A stretch of 64,000 nt of DNA from positions 718,545 through 782,544 of the forward strand of contig CAADRB010000058.1 of the NCBI GenBank assembly GCA_900708905.1, in the 5' to 3' direction. The position numbers and the translations under genes are program-made. Source of the stretch: Hymenolepis diminuta. Taxonomy: Eukaryota; Platyhelminthes; Cestoda; Cyclophyllidea; Hymenolepididae. Positions 1 through 12,392 of this stretch are shown here, in pieces; the stretch's first letter is position 1; the number at the start of each line of letters is the position of its first letter. The notes beneath the pieces were generated by a model, which saw only the letters and a list, made by a program, of their open reading frames with translations, searched no databases and was not told the DNA's origin.

Positions 1-640
1 TGGAATACCCTTTTTGGATCCGGAAATAGAGAGAAGAGGCCTATGGTTCATTTATGGATTGAAGTGCCGACCATAAAGGAGTTTATGAAACTTTTTAATA
101 TTGGAAATGATGGCCAAAGGTTCCTTTCAATCTGCCTATAGTTCTTCTCAGTTGTACTAGCAGTTCAGGAAAAATGAGCAGCAACTTTTACTGAACCACC
201 GAGGAAGACGTAAGAGACAACCACACCGACGCCGTAGTTGAATGTGTCTGTAGCCACTATGGTTAGTAGATTCAGGTTGTAATGAGAAAGTGGGGCGTCA
301 AAAGTGAGCATGTTCTTTAATTATGTGAAAACATTCCCACGTTTGGGGTACAGTTCCCTTTAGTTTTTTCTCAACAATTCATCTAAAAGAGCCCTAAGAT
401 TATGCAGAGCTGGTAAATACGAACTGTAGTAGATGATGAGTCCAAGCAAGGACCGTAGCATGATGATATCCATAAACAGTGGATTTATATCACTGCTTGA
501 ACCTTTTCTAGATCCGGGCGATGATCTTTTTTCATGAAAGATGCATCCTAGATATTTAGTGGATGGTACAAAATGTACACTATTCAGATCGAAGACGAAG
601 GCCATACTCTTGTGCTTTCTAATTAAACTAACACATCTTG
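1..640 (-). mobile_element. Ty3/gypsy pol relic (RT C-terminus and RNase H)
   Basis: Read on the minus strand, 605-360 gives the end of a reverse transcriptase (a KYLGCIF block, then RSLLGLIIYYSSYLP, matching the family pattern of YLG, then LRxFLGLxxYYxxFIP). Lower coordinates continue in shifting frames into RNase H: 'TFDAPLSHYN'-like text, 'ATDTFNYGVG', 'TTEKNYRQIE' and 'FINSFMVGTS', where a live copy would have the FHKFLYGR and TDHKPL blocks. Several stops and frameshifts show it is dead. It runs off the left edge, so its integrase half lies outside the window. It sits about 600 bp upstream of UXS1 in the opposite orientation. Confidence 0.85.
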
Positions 641-1223
641 CAGAACATACCTATGTCTACTTTTTGTCATATTGCGTGATAAAAATTTCGATAGGTTAGA
701 AGAGTGTTCGCTTGGGTAGACCCTATGATAAAAACTCGTAAGCTAAACCCTACCAATACCGACTTTCTGTTTTGCTTCTGCTAGCTATGTTCATTATTCC
801 TTTGGAAGTATGTAATTTGAAGTCTCTATAAAGCACCTTACAACGAAAAACAAAACTGGGAAAGAATTAAGCAATTGCTTTGATTAATATAAGTATTCTG
901 GTAACGTGTAAGTTTATACGGGGAGCAAGCACTATTTTCAAATAGTAGTTTTTTAATTAAATATAATCAATTTACTGTTGCATATTCAGTTGCATAATTA
1001 TTATCCACATTCCATGTAGCTTAATTACAGTAATATTTACAGGAAAAAAGATTTTGAGCATACTGAGATTACAAAAAAAAGTGTTATAACTTCTATGAGG
1101 GTTTAACAATCAAGGTTAAATGATGGAGGCTTTATAAATTCTACTTAAATAGCCTCAACGTCAGATTTTTCCCGCATTACTACAGTCTGTGCACAATTTA
1201 GATTTCAAAATATTCACTAGGTC
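641..1223. other. Upstream region of UXS1, no gene seen
   Basis: AT-rich stretch between the pol relic and the first UXS1 exon. No ORF or repeat was recognised. A 'ttcactag' at 1212-1219 sits four bases before the UXS1 ATG and would serve as a splice or spliced-leader acceptor. Confidence 0.4.
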
Positions 1224-4200
1224 ATGCGCCATATTCAGAAATTGATTATATTTACAGTATTTCTCATCGGTATATCTCATATTTTGGTTATTTTTCGTGT
1301 AGGTTTAATTGTTATACGTCAAATGTATATGTCCAAAAGATTTCACGGATTGAAACATGAACTTCTGCCCGATATAGATAATACAAATTTAAACTCTAGG
1401 ATGCTAAAGTAAGTGGCATTTATTCTAACGTAGGTTTGGAACCGCACATGGTTCCCCAGGAAAACCTTCCGTTGGAAGATTCAGTGTTGACAAACTTCCA
1501 TCTGAACAAACTGTGAGCAAGTTTCGGATTCAGCCTCAACGAATAGCCAGACGCATAATCGTATTTTGGTTGGATTTTTTTGTTTACTAATTTCTTTAGG
1601 TTACTGGTGGGGCAGGATTTGTCGGTTCTCATTTGGTCGATGCTCTTATGAAGCAGGGCCATTATGTGACCGTAATTGACAATCTTTTCACTGGAGATCG
1701 GCAAAATGTTGACCAATGGATGAAGCATCCTCGATTTGAATTTATTCCTCATGATGTTTCCAACCCGATATACTTAGAGGGTTCGTTAAATCATTCCTCA
1801 ATTATCAGTTTAAAAAAGCCTTGAAATATTCTCATAATTTTTTTACCCTTTTCAGCTGATCAAATTTATCATTTAGCATCGCCAGCATCCCCTCCCAATT
1901 ACATGGCTAATCCTATAAAAACTTTGAAGGCAAATCTACTTGGAACGATAAATCTTTTGGGTACATTGACTCATATTCTCCTCAATGTTTTGCATTTTTG
2001 TTTTTATATGGATTTTCGCATATTTTAGGACTTGCTCGACATACTGGGGCGACATTCCTTTTAGCATCTACATCAGAGGTTTATGGTGGTAAGTTATTTT
2101 TGTCTTAATTTTATTTTCCTCTTTTACTACTTGTTATTTTAATTCGTGGATTTTACCCACTTTTTATAAAATTTTAATGTATGAATAGTAAATTTATACT
2201 TTATTTTCTTAAAACCCTAGTAAATCTCTTAAGCCTGCGTGACTTATCACACATTTCCCGGTAAAGCGTTTGCAGTGTATCTCATTTAAATGTTTTCAAG
2301 AAGTGTTTTTGCGGGATTGGAGATATTTATTGCAATTATCAATCCTGTTTACTGTGGTGAAGGTTTTGTTTTCAAATCCCCGCTAGGTCAAGGTCGTTCA
2401 AAAAACCTTGGACTATTGAGTTTTTAAGACATTAAAGTCCAGTACTTTGACCTATGTAAAATTTCATCTTCTTCACATGTTCACCTCGTATCCACTCCAA
2501 TTCGGATGTCTCATTCGCATAATCGTTTATTTAATCTTAGCATTATTAAAATGTGTTTGTTCTCCAAGATTTGATATTAAACTGATTTTCACATAAATCT
2601 GTTAACTATTTTAAAAAATCTTTAAATTTTTTAGAAAGAACTTTAATGCTAACTCGAATGTCAACAGCATTCAGCTGCCAACCAAATAGTCTGAGGGTGG
2701 CCTAGGCTATTAATTTACTAATCCCGATACATACAAATTCAGACGGCAGAAAAGACGCTAAGTTTATTTTCAATTAGACCGTACATCAGAGAATCGGTTT
2801 AACAGTCAAACAAACAGTTCACAATTGCTTTTACCATAAGAGGAGGAATTAGTTTGGCAGCGCTTGAAAATGAATTTGTGCGTGGATATTGGTATGGAAC
2901 CACCCAGATACTCCTGTGCTTGTACTTATATTTTAATTTCAAGTGGTTGAGTGCACTTGGAAGAGATTTCTACATGATTCTTATAATCTCGACTTGTAGA
3001 GTATCGACTGTGGGTTTTACATATTTCTTCAAACAGAACAAGTTGTAATTTGCTTTAAACTCGGATATAAAGATATTTGTACTGACATTTTCTGAGCCCC
3101 CTTTTGAAAGTTATTAATGGAGATACATTAAATAGAACCGAAATAATTGTGTTATAACTATGAAGTCCGTAATTCCCTCTTGAATTTTTCTTGTTAGTGT
3201 GGTTGGGTTTCTTCCCACTGGCTGTTGTTCTCTTTGTGCTAATGCAAGTCTTATGCATTTCTATTCATTCTTTCAATAGATCCTGAAGTTCACCCTCAAT
3301 CAGAATTCTACTGGGGAAATGTTAATCCCAACGGAGTTCGATCCTGTTACGATGAGGGCAAACGAGGTGCTGAGTCCCTCGCCTACGCCTACTTTAGAAG
3401 AGTAAGTAGTATGCACTACTGCCCAATCATTACTAAGATTCCAGATCATGACCTAACTTGTACATTTATTTTATAACGCAACGTCTGCTTTAACTTTTGC
3501 CTTTTGGTTGTTTTACAGGAAGGTGTTTCTATACGAGTGGCTCGGATCTTTAATACTTACGGTCCTCGAATGCAATTTAACGATGGAAGAGTGGTCAGCA
3601 ATTTTATTCTGCAAGCGCTCTCCAATAAAGATATGTGTGTATGTTGTGAAGGTTCTTATTTCTTATGTATGCTTAGTTAAAATTAGCTATTGATGATCAG
3701 TATATGACAAATTAAATCCAGGTTTAAATGGCCAAATGCATATTGGCCCATGGCCAAACCCCAACATCTAATATATTGGATGCGCAAGGTATCTGAGGAC
3801 ACTTATAGTAGAATCTGTCACGAGATCTTCTGATGTAAAAAAATACGACATATATCATCAGGTTAATTTAAATTGCAAAAATATAACTAATGAAATGAAG
3901 AGATACGCTGTAATAGTGCCTATAAAAACGAAATACAGAAATTTAGAAATTGCAAAATTTCTAAAATTCGCCACATCTTTCGTTTGCAAAGTCAAAAAGG
4001 AGCTGACTGAAAACAGTGGAGGTGAATTGGCCACGAGGTAGAGAAAATAGCATTGCCAACCCTCTGCTGACTCACTCCGAATACCTGAGTTTGTCAGGGG
4101 AGTGCGTGGCATGATGGACGGAAATCTCGGGAAGTGAATGCGACATTTTGCCAAGGATCTTTAAGTATCTGAAGGAACAACAATATATTAGGAATGTTGT

Positions 4201-7200
4201 TCATCAAGATCTCGGTCACAAATCATACGTTCTTCTCATGAGAGGTCAGTTTATGTAGGCAAAAACAGCTCAAAAGAATTGTATTATGCATGCAAGGCGA
4301 CTTTTAAACAAATTGAAGTACCCAGAAGAAGAGGAGTGTCTTTGGTTTTTCTCCGACCAAAAAAACTTCCACCAGGATCAAAATTCAATCCAAGAAATGA
4401 TAGGTGATAGGTGCGGGCGGACCCCACTGAAGTTCCAACTGTTATGCCCACGAAGTTTCTACCAACAGTGATGGTTTTCGGTGTTAGTAGTGAGGGAGGG
4501 GATGTCGTGACTCCTTAAATTTTTCCACAAGACCTTAGAGTCAAGGCAGATGCCTATGTGGAGACTCCTCAAATCGCCTTGGATAGATAGTGTAGTGCTT
4601 GGAGGAAGACCTCCCTATGTCTTCCAACGGTTTTCAACTCCATCTCATAAAGCTCTCAAATCCCAGGATCGAATGAATGACCTAGAATTTTCATCATCAT
4701 GTCACACCAAACTTCTTATGGCCCCCTAACTACTCATTAGATCTTAATCCTTTGCATTATTACATGTGAGGTGGGGCGGGGCGTAGTTGAGAGGGAAGTA
4801 AATAAGTATCCCCAAACACCAAATCCTCTCTGATGGAAGCAATAGCCCGAGAAATGGAGGACATCAGCAAAAACCACCTAACCTGATCAAAGCTTGCAGT
4901 CGCTTTTGGACTCGAATTGAGTGGGTGATAGAAGCCGAAGGAGGACATATAAAATAAAACCTAGATTAATAGGTATTATATTTATTTGTTTTGTTATAAG
5001 AAATTGTAAGTTTCAACCATTAACAGTTTCATTTTCTGTTTTCCTAAAAGTGCTTAAGGTGTCATCAGATGTGATCTGCATTTCTTACTAAGATTTTTTC
5101 TTGCCATTAGTTTGCTGTGTATTTTGTATTTCATTTCTGCAAGGAATTTGGGCAGTATAGTGGAAATTTCAACAGATATACCTCAACAAAGATTTCTAAA
5201 TTATCCCCTTAATAATGCACTCTGTTCAAAGAAACCGAGGACTCCGAAGAACGTATTTATTCATTATTATAGGTCTTCGTTAACAAAAATTTTACTGGTA
5301 ATTCTATGTACTTTTAAAATTTGGTTATAGGTAAGGTGTTCGAATTTCATAAATTATTTCTCTCAAATAGTACCAATGCGCCTATGTCTGTCGCTAAATT
5401 TATGCTGAAAAAATTATGGTTTTTCGTGCTCTCAACTTTCTGGACTTAAACGGTTGTAATATTTTAGAGATAATTAATGATCGATTTTGTGACTTTGTAG
5501 TATCATTAGTAATGCGCAAATAATTAATTGAAGTACAAACTGTGCGTATCCAAGTATCTTTAACAAATTGGAGCCGGAATTTTATGCAATAGCAATAAGT
5601 AATATTCGGAAATCTATGAAAGTACATACGTATCTCCGTTCTTTAATAAAGAACCTCATGAATGCAGAGTTTTACGGAAAATCGGTTAATAAATCACATT
5701 TCTTGTGAAATAGTTTTGTTTTTGAAAAATCACTACAATATTAGGGGACTTCCGAGCGTCTAGTTTCTATCGCTTAAAAAAACGTCATCCCAAGTCCATT
5801 TGGAGAATCATTACCGACGCTGAATTTGGTAGGAGGAAGGCATCCTGGAGCCGCTCTCATAAAAAATTCGCAGTCTACCGCTCCTCTTAGTGGTCTGAAT
5901 TAACCAGTTTGTTTGGCCGTCCACGTCACTGAATGTGCGCTGATGAGCATCGATTTCATGACTTCTGACAATAGACGTGCACAGTAATCATAAAATGAAT
6001 AATTTTTGTCCAAGAAAAACTATATCAATAACTTTTTTTAATTAATAATAAAATTTGCTAAATTACATTGTCGTTACTTTGCAGAATTTTGAGTAATTTG
6101 TTGATATTTCCTTAATCCCGTATTGTTATTGGACTCTGGGATTTGTGGCTAGTTAGAGAGTCTAATAATATTATGGTGACAAGATTTCAAATTAAATGGT
6201 ATTTTTTATTCTCTCCCTTAGTTGTATGGTAATGGAAACTTTACACGTTCCTTCATGTATATCTCAGATCTCGTTGAGGGTCTGATCCGACTCATGAATT
6301 CCAACATCACCGATCCCGTCAACTTGGGAAATCCTCACGAATTCACCATCCATGAATTAGCCATTATTGTCAAGAACCTAACTGGTGCGTTCAATATTAT
6401 TAGAACTGAACTGGCACTCATTTGCTGCAATCTCTCAAATTGATTAGATCAAGTCTGTCTTCGTAAAATTTTCTATCTGTTACTTATAAAAGACACAAAT
6501 CCAGAGATAACACGTCTAATCTAGATCGCATTGTATTATTGTGGGCAAGTTAATAACGTTGGAAGACTAATGCAAACGCCAGGGAGATAAGTGAGGCCAA
6601 GAATTTCCTGCTCAGAATCCAGGTATCTGGATATAAATTTCAATATAATATCTCATATGACATTGATAAGCTTTGTGCACCCTGGCTTAAACTTATGACG
6701 AAGAGTATGTCGTAGAAAATCTCCCTTTTATTAATGAGCTGTCCGTTAAAGCTATTTAAAACAAACACTACCTATACCTAACTTAAATGCTCCCTCCCCC
6801 GTCTTCTAAATTTCGGGTGCATTAGACCCGACGATTACGTGGCTCTGGAAATAGAACTTAACTATCATAGGCTTTGTGATTAACAGCTGTGGATATTCCA
6901 ATTAACAGAAGGAAATGCTAATTGTGTACCTTGACGGAACCCTTTAGGTCCTTGCACTGGATTAATACTTCAGGAAACAGTCATAACCCATTTTAATTAG
7001 GAAAATTAAAAATAATAAATAACTCTTAAATGTTTGTAACAGTCCATTAGGAAAAATTTGTTTTACTAGTTTTCCCTTTTTTTCAAGCTAATAAATCATT
7101 CAGTATGCAGTCATACTTTGATTTGCATATGGAAGAAATATATGACCAAGTTTAGTTTAACATAGCGTTATCCCAGTATATGAGTTGTGTATTTAGTTAT

Positions 7201-7495
7201 TTACATTGTGCGCGTTGATAGAAAATCACGTGTATCAGGACTCGCGTCCGTAAATATTTTTCGATGTAACTACTTTATCAACTTTTTCTTTTCAGGCAGT
7301 TCTTCCAACATAATTAACTGTCCCGAGGTTACTGATGATCCCAAACGTCGACAGCCGGATATAACTCGTGCAAAAACTCTTCTGGATTGGGAGCCAAAGA
7401 TTCAACTCAATGAGGGTCTCCAATTGACTGTCAAGGCTTTTCGAGAGGCACTTAAGAATCCCTCTCTTCAGGTGGAGGACAAAAATCTTAAATGA
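1224..7495 (+). CDS. UXS1: UDP-glucuronic acid decarboxylase (UDP-xylose synthase), nine exons
   Basis: Converts UDP-glucuronate to UDP-xylose with bound NAD in the Golgi lumen, supplying the first sugar of proteoglycan linkers. Exons by phase: 1224-1408, 1434-1560, 1600-1780, 1856-1960, 2029-2088, 3280-3401, 3519-3638, 6222-6384, 7296-7495; they sum to 1263 nt, 420 aa, the same length as I recall for human UXS1. Residues about 6-32 form a signal anchor (type II membrane protein). A Rossmann GGAGFVG follows at about 107-113, then [17 protein letters not shown] at 213-219 and the catalytic YDEGK (Y243, K247). The C-terminus carries [10 protein letters not shown] and LLDWEPK, typical of the family. 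The start is the first ATG after an in-frame TAG. Introns 1 and 2 are only 25 and 39 nt; intron 7 (3639-6221) holds a mariner relic. No clear AATAAA was found downstream. Confidence 0.95.
3880..4952 (+). mobile_element. Dead mariner-family transposase inside UXS1 intron 7
   Basis: Pieces of a mariner transposase can be followed in order on the plus strand across three frames. The N-terminal helix-turn-helix part starts near 3895 ([24 protein letters not shown]). '[21 protein letters not shown]' follows near 4195-4256, then '[13 protein letters not shown]' and '[10 protein letters not shown]' near 4290-4370 with the first catalytic Asp. Next come 'PTVMPTKF', 'YVF', '[15 protein letters not shown]' with the third Asp, 'REVNKYP', and a C-terminus '[14 protein letters not shown]' ending near 4949. 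The second Asp block, normally QQDSAPSH, reads QRFSTPSH, so that Asp is lost. Multiple stops and frameshifts mark an old copy. Terminal inverted repeats were not resolved. Confidence 0.88.
5860..5995 (-). repeat. tRNA-derived SINE-like repeat, copy 1
   Basis: On the plus strand it reads GTTTGGCCGTCCA then CACTGAATGT and GATGAGCAtCGATTTCATGAC. This aligns with the copies at 37.6 and 52.7 kb (GGTTGGCCATTCCA, CACAGGATGT, GATGAGCAC..ATCTGTGAC). Lies in UXS1 intron 7, opposite to the gene. Confidence 0.6.
6050..6200 (+). repeat. Interspersed repeat D, copy 1
   Basis: Shares with 12030-12190 the block CTCTGGGATTTGTGGCTAgTT..GAG.CTAATA..ATTAT and weaker similarity upstream. Unclassified; in UXS1 intron 7. 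Confidence 0.5.
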
Positions 7496-8713
7496 CAGCT
7501 GTTTCATGAGTAATAGGCGCACTAGATACCACAATGTCACTTCTTTGTGTATACATTCGACTCTTTTTTTAGTTTTTTCTTTTTCTTAAAGTTGCTGGGG
7601 TAATATAGAGTCAGCTTTTGAATCTGCAAACCGCATTAATTTATTTACTATTTGTTAACCATTTTCTTTTTTGCTATTGACTTTTCGCAGTTGTTTGGGA
7701 TTTCAGCTACATTATTTTAAGGCATTTTTATGAGTATGTAGTAGTACAGTTTAGCCAGTAACTTCCTACCCTAAAATAAGTTTATTTTAACTAGTTATTT
7801 ATAAAACAAAATATGGAAAAACTTCGTGTGTTATGAGGTTTTATTTGGACTTCATTTTGCATAAGCCTCCATCAGCAATTTCTCGTAACTCCGTAAACCA
7901 GCTGTCCTGAGTTTTGTAATGGCAGTTCTCATTGATCTTGGAATCAATTTGTGGATATACTTCCGTAACTGCCCTTCACCATCCTACCACACGGTCAACT
8001 GATTTGGGGATTTCGTAGCTTTCAGATAACTTGGCACGTTCATGAAAATGTTAACGACTGGAGATCTTCATTACGTTATAATCTATTTCTCAGCGTTACA
8101 TCAATGGCTAACAAACAGAAAGCGAGTCGAACTGTGAAGTTAAAACTAATGTAAGCCACTGTGCATGTTGCTGGTAAGCTAATCTAGCGACCTCGCCAAC
8201 CAATACGAAGCACACACACAACACCCAGATTGGACCAATGGGAAGCTAACATACGAAGACACACATCTTCGGTCTCATGCTGCCTGGTAGTGACTATTAT
8301 GGCAAGATGGTCGCGTCTCACTGTTGTACTCTTTAAATCTTCTTTGTCCATTTTTCTATCGTTCACTTTCATATAGACATCTATGCACTTACGTTCTACA
8401 CTGCTTATCTATAAAATGCCCATTAGTAAATGCGCTTCCTAAACTGCCTTTAACCAGGAGAAATTTTAGATGGAAAATGTGATGATGGTCACTAATTCTG
8501 ACATTGTAAATATCGTCTTTATTTGAACTGGCAATCGGTAGCACGAAAAAACGAACCACTGAGAAGTTTTGATAATGTCAAAAATTAGCACAATAAGAGT
8601 GAATGTCATCACCACTTTATAGGTTTGCTTTTTTAACTTCACACTTTAACTGTAGAACGATATCGTAATGCAATTTTCCATAAAATTATTCCAAGTTCTT
8701 TTCACACGGAGTC
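7496..8713. other. UXS1 3' flank, no gene seen
   Basis: AT-rich 3' flank of UXS1. It probably contains the 3' UTR, but no canonical AATAAA was seen. A short block at about 8030-8075 (TAACTTGGCACGTTC..GACTGGAGATC) recurs near 10150 and 49600 and belongs to an unclassified interspersed repeat. A short CA-rich tract lies at 8210-8225. Confidence 0.45.
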
Positions 8714-9099
8714 TGAAGTTCACAACGCTACCAAGGCTGATCAAGAGGATCTCGTATGTGCTTGACCATTCTGGAAAGTACGGTGTGTTACTGATCGCAT
8801 AGCAAGCAAGTGCGGACGTACGTGCAGAGGTCTTACCAGCCAAACATTGGACAATATTCCTACAGCGTAGCGTTGATTATATTTAACGACTAAGCATGTT
8901 GACAATGAAATATATTTTGCGATAAGTTCTCTCCATCCGATAAGTTCTTTGTTCTTGCTACTTTTTTATAGCCTAGCTAATTTCAGAGACAAATTTAAAC
9001 TAGAGGACTCTGCTAGAGGCTAGTCGTACTTGTCAGGAGCAAGTTGGATTAGCAAACTAAAGTTTAGCATAAAGGCTTATTTACGTAGAATCCGCAACA
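8714..9099 (+). mobile_element. Solo LTR, family A, copy 1
   Basis: About 386 bp bounded by TG and CA and flanked by a 4-bp direct repeat AGTC (8710-8713 and 9100-9103), as expected for a Ty3/gypsy insertion. It aligns end to end with the copies at 33577, 34129 (inverted) and 48258 (inverted). Shared blocks are TTCACAACGCTAnCAAGGCTGA, GCAGAGGnCTnnnnAnCCAA, CTAGAGGACTCTGCTAGAGGCTA and the terminal TAGnATCCGCnACA. No internal region is attached, so it is a solo LTR. Confidence 0.8.
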
Positions 9100-11439
9100 A
9101 GTCACGAAGTGGTTCGACTTAGATTTCACATGCCTTCATTAGCATTTTGTTTCATCAAAAGAGAGAAATGTACTGTATTTGTGCAATTCATTACTTAAAG
9201 TTTGGTAAAAATCGAGTTTACCTTCATTTAGTCGTATTTTCAAAACTAATTTTCACTAAAGAACTCATGTACTTAATGTGATCGTTGTGAGTTTTTAAAA
9301 ATATTAATTATTATTATTTCTGAAAAAATATGAAATAAGGTTTTGTAATAATTTGCCCTTTTGGGCAAGAATTTGACGAATGAGTTTTTTTTCAAAATTT
9401 TCAAGAACAGAAAAGAAAAATACGATGAACCCCAAATATCAAAAGTCTGTATAAATCTTGAAATATACCAGGTTTAAACTATTTTCTCAGGCTATTTGTC
9501 TATTTTCACACTTCTTTATACGTCCTTTAATCTTTTCTCCTACCAGTATTTTATATTTCCGCCCGAAAACTTTTCAGTTTGATAATTACGAGACTAACGA
9601 CTCTCTATTAAAGTATTTACGTCATTTTCTCTTGTTTTGTTTGTGATTAAGGTTAGTGAATCTCAGGGTTGAAAATTTAAAAAAATTGCTTGTTCTACAC
9701 AAGTGAACCTGTAAGCTATAGTTATTATCAATAGGAATATTAGTTCATCTTTCTCTAGTGTAATTTCAATTTTGCCGTATCTGTCAGTGATCAATTCATA
9801 TTATGGTAATGAGGAACGAAGTATAAGCTTCTTAGACCTTCTCAACCGCACTGACCTAATTTCTCTGTTTTGTTTTAATTTCATTCAAGTTACAAGATTC
9901 AAGTTGATGAATTTTTTAATATGCTTGAGTTACGTATTATGTCGCCGTAATTGAAACCAATTACTTAAAGAAAATTAATTAGACTATAACTGATTGGAAG
10001 AAGAAATAATGCTTTGCAGTACGCCGATTTGGACCTAAATGTTCACCTTCAATTTCGTAAGCTGCATAGAAATCCATTATAGAACCTGATGTTTCAAGTT
10101 TTGCTTTGCAGTTTTGTGTTCAAACATCATAGTGCTATTATGCATTAACTTGGTACGTTCTTGAGTATTTAATTTTGATAAGTAATTACTAATCTCTCAT
10201 AGTGTGCATTTAATCGAAAATAAAAGTAAGTTATTAGGCAATAAAATGATCAAATCGTTTACCTTAGTAGTCTACCTTATTCTGCAATAGCTTTATCAAA
10301 ACAATATTTTATGTCCAAACACATGGAAAAGTTATAAATGATATTGGTTTCATTTTTCAGCAATTGAGGTAGCGAATGAAGCCTTCAGCTTTCATAGAGA
10401 ATTTTAAATGTGAAGAAAATTTCATTCAATAATCGTACACCCTAATTCATTTTCTTCATCATGTCTAAAACATTTTATTTATTTTGTGTCTTTTTTAGAA
10501 TGCATTTCAAGGTCGAATGCGTTCAAGACTTTAGATGAGAGGCGCGATTGTTAAATAAGCGACTTTTGTGTCGGCGTCCTCTTTCATTCTATATCTATCT
10601 CTCCTCATATTGACCTTACTTTTATTGTTAGTTCCTCAAACGTACTTTTTTGGAACTTTATATGTTTGTTTTGTCAAAATATTTTTCATGAATGGAGAAT
10701 TGTTTTCGATGGGGTGTCCACAGCACAGAGTGAAAGGAGACAACTGGGGAGTGATGACAACTTCGTTAACATACGGGCTTAGAATTTAATGCTAGTCATT
10801 AGTTCATTTTTTTTATTTTTGTCGGAGGAAATAAAAATTGTTTTCCCCCGCCTCCAATATTTCTTTTATAAATAAAGATGTAACTTCCATATTAATTCCC
10901 CACTGATAAAAGACTCCCTGCAATTATGCTTATTTGTTTGAGTTTTACTTTCGTTAGTACACGCGTATTCTGCCTTGGGTTATTGGCTTTTGAGTTAAGT
11001 TGACACATTGTAGAGTTTTCTAGTAATCTCGCACGATATATTTGATATCTTTATCCTTGCCTGGCCAGTAAGTGTATCCTCTGGTTATGGATTTCATCCC
11101 GCTTATTCCAGAATGGCTCAAATGAAACTGTCGTAGAACAATATCTCTAAGGACAGAAGGAACAATAACTCTATCCAAAAACATTAAACAAGAATCAACT
11201 ACCGTTATTGAATCTTGTCGACAGTAAAGCCCAAGTAGATTGCATTTTGATGGAAATGAAGACTACTTGAGCTGAATAATTCTTAACACTTTCTGCGAAA
11301 TTACTACTGGAATTTCTAGCTTATTAAATTGTAACAGTTTTAAATAAAAGTATAAGAGTATCTTAACTCAAACGTTAGCTTGAAGTTTTTAGTTATCTCA
11401 TCTCTACGATGTTAAAAATGGAAGCTGTTATCAAACAAG

Positions 11440-11780
11440 ATCATTTTGTCCTCTCAACCATCGAAAAAAGAAAATGACTTGAAGTGGAAAGACTTTAAAA
11501 ACGGTCAAAAAGACCAGCACATTGGGACAAATATTTGCTACAATCCAGTTGGTGAATCATAAAATTTTAATTTTGAAACGTGGACTACCGATTTAGGAAA
11601 TATTGTACAATCCGAATCTAAAAATCAAACGAAGTAAGACTTCGATACCTTCACGTTGGTCTTAGTAAACTTCTGATTCCCTTCTCATTATCATTTATAA
11701 AAACTTTCTGATAATTTATTTCAATTGACTCTCACTATTAGAAATTGTACATTTTATGTATTACTATGGGTAATAGAAAG
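11440..11780 (+). repeat. Interspersed repeat C, copy 1
   Basis: Shares with 60360-60640 the blocks ATTTGCTACAATCCA, GAATCAT and GAAGTAAGACnTCGATAnCTTnACGTTG in the same order and spacing. Class unknown. Confidence 0.55.
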
Positions 11781-12029
11781 AGAATACTTTCATTTATTTT
11801 CAAATTCTAACATATTTCAGTATATTAAAAATGACAGTCTAGTCCATATTTCATAAATCAATTCTGACCGGGATAATAGTGAACAGATCAAGCTATATTA
11901 AAATCAATCACTGAAATCAACACCTTCATTACAGTTCTGTTGGAAAAAAATAATTAATTTTTTTCCAAGAAAGTTTAAGTTACCAATTTTTTGTTACTTA
12001 TTTATAAAATTTGAATATTTGTTATAATG

Positions 12030-12190
12030 TGCTAAGTTGCAAGGTCATTGTCTGTATAATTTTTGGTGTAAAATTTACCATTTAGTTGATTACGTTTTAC
12101 TTTTGAGTTCTGGGGTTTGTGGCTATTTGGGAGGCTAATATGATTATAACAAAGCCCAAACGTTTTCAATTTCGGTTTCGAACGCTGCAC
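12030..12190 (+). repeat. Interspersed repeat D, copy 2
   Basis: Partner of 6050-6200; the best shared block is TTCTGGGGTTTGTGGCTA and the following GAGGCTAATA. Confidence 0.5.
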
Positions 12191-12392
12191 AACCATCCAA
12201 ATAGTGTGAGGTGATCATCATAGTGCGCTGTTATATTTATTTGAGTCACTATTGTAGTTGATTTATGATATTTTTCCTTTAATCTTGTTAATTTCAAATA
12301 AATACATGATCAATATTATGAACAATGCATTGTGATACATTATGTAAGGCAAAATTAATGATGAAACTATCGATCGACTTCAACCGCATTTT

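Larger units (their letters stand above)
9104..12392. other. Gene-poor AT-rich region
   Basis: No gene recognised. Short ORFs here (for example 9458-9646, 9772-9954, 10568-10789) have hydrophobic, AT-driven composition and no family resemblance. Contains a copy of the short repeat around 10118-10190 (CAAACATCATAGTG then TTAACTTGGTACGTTCTTGA) and the two repeat copies listed separately. Confidence 0.45.

Noticed and set aside
3858..4154. 98-aa minus-strand ORF
   Set aside because: It is the antisense of the mariner transposase N-terminal region.
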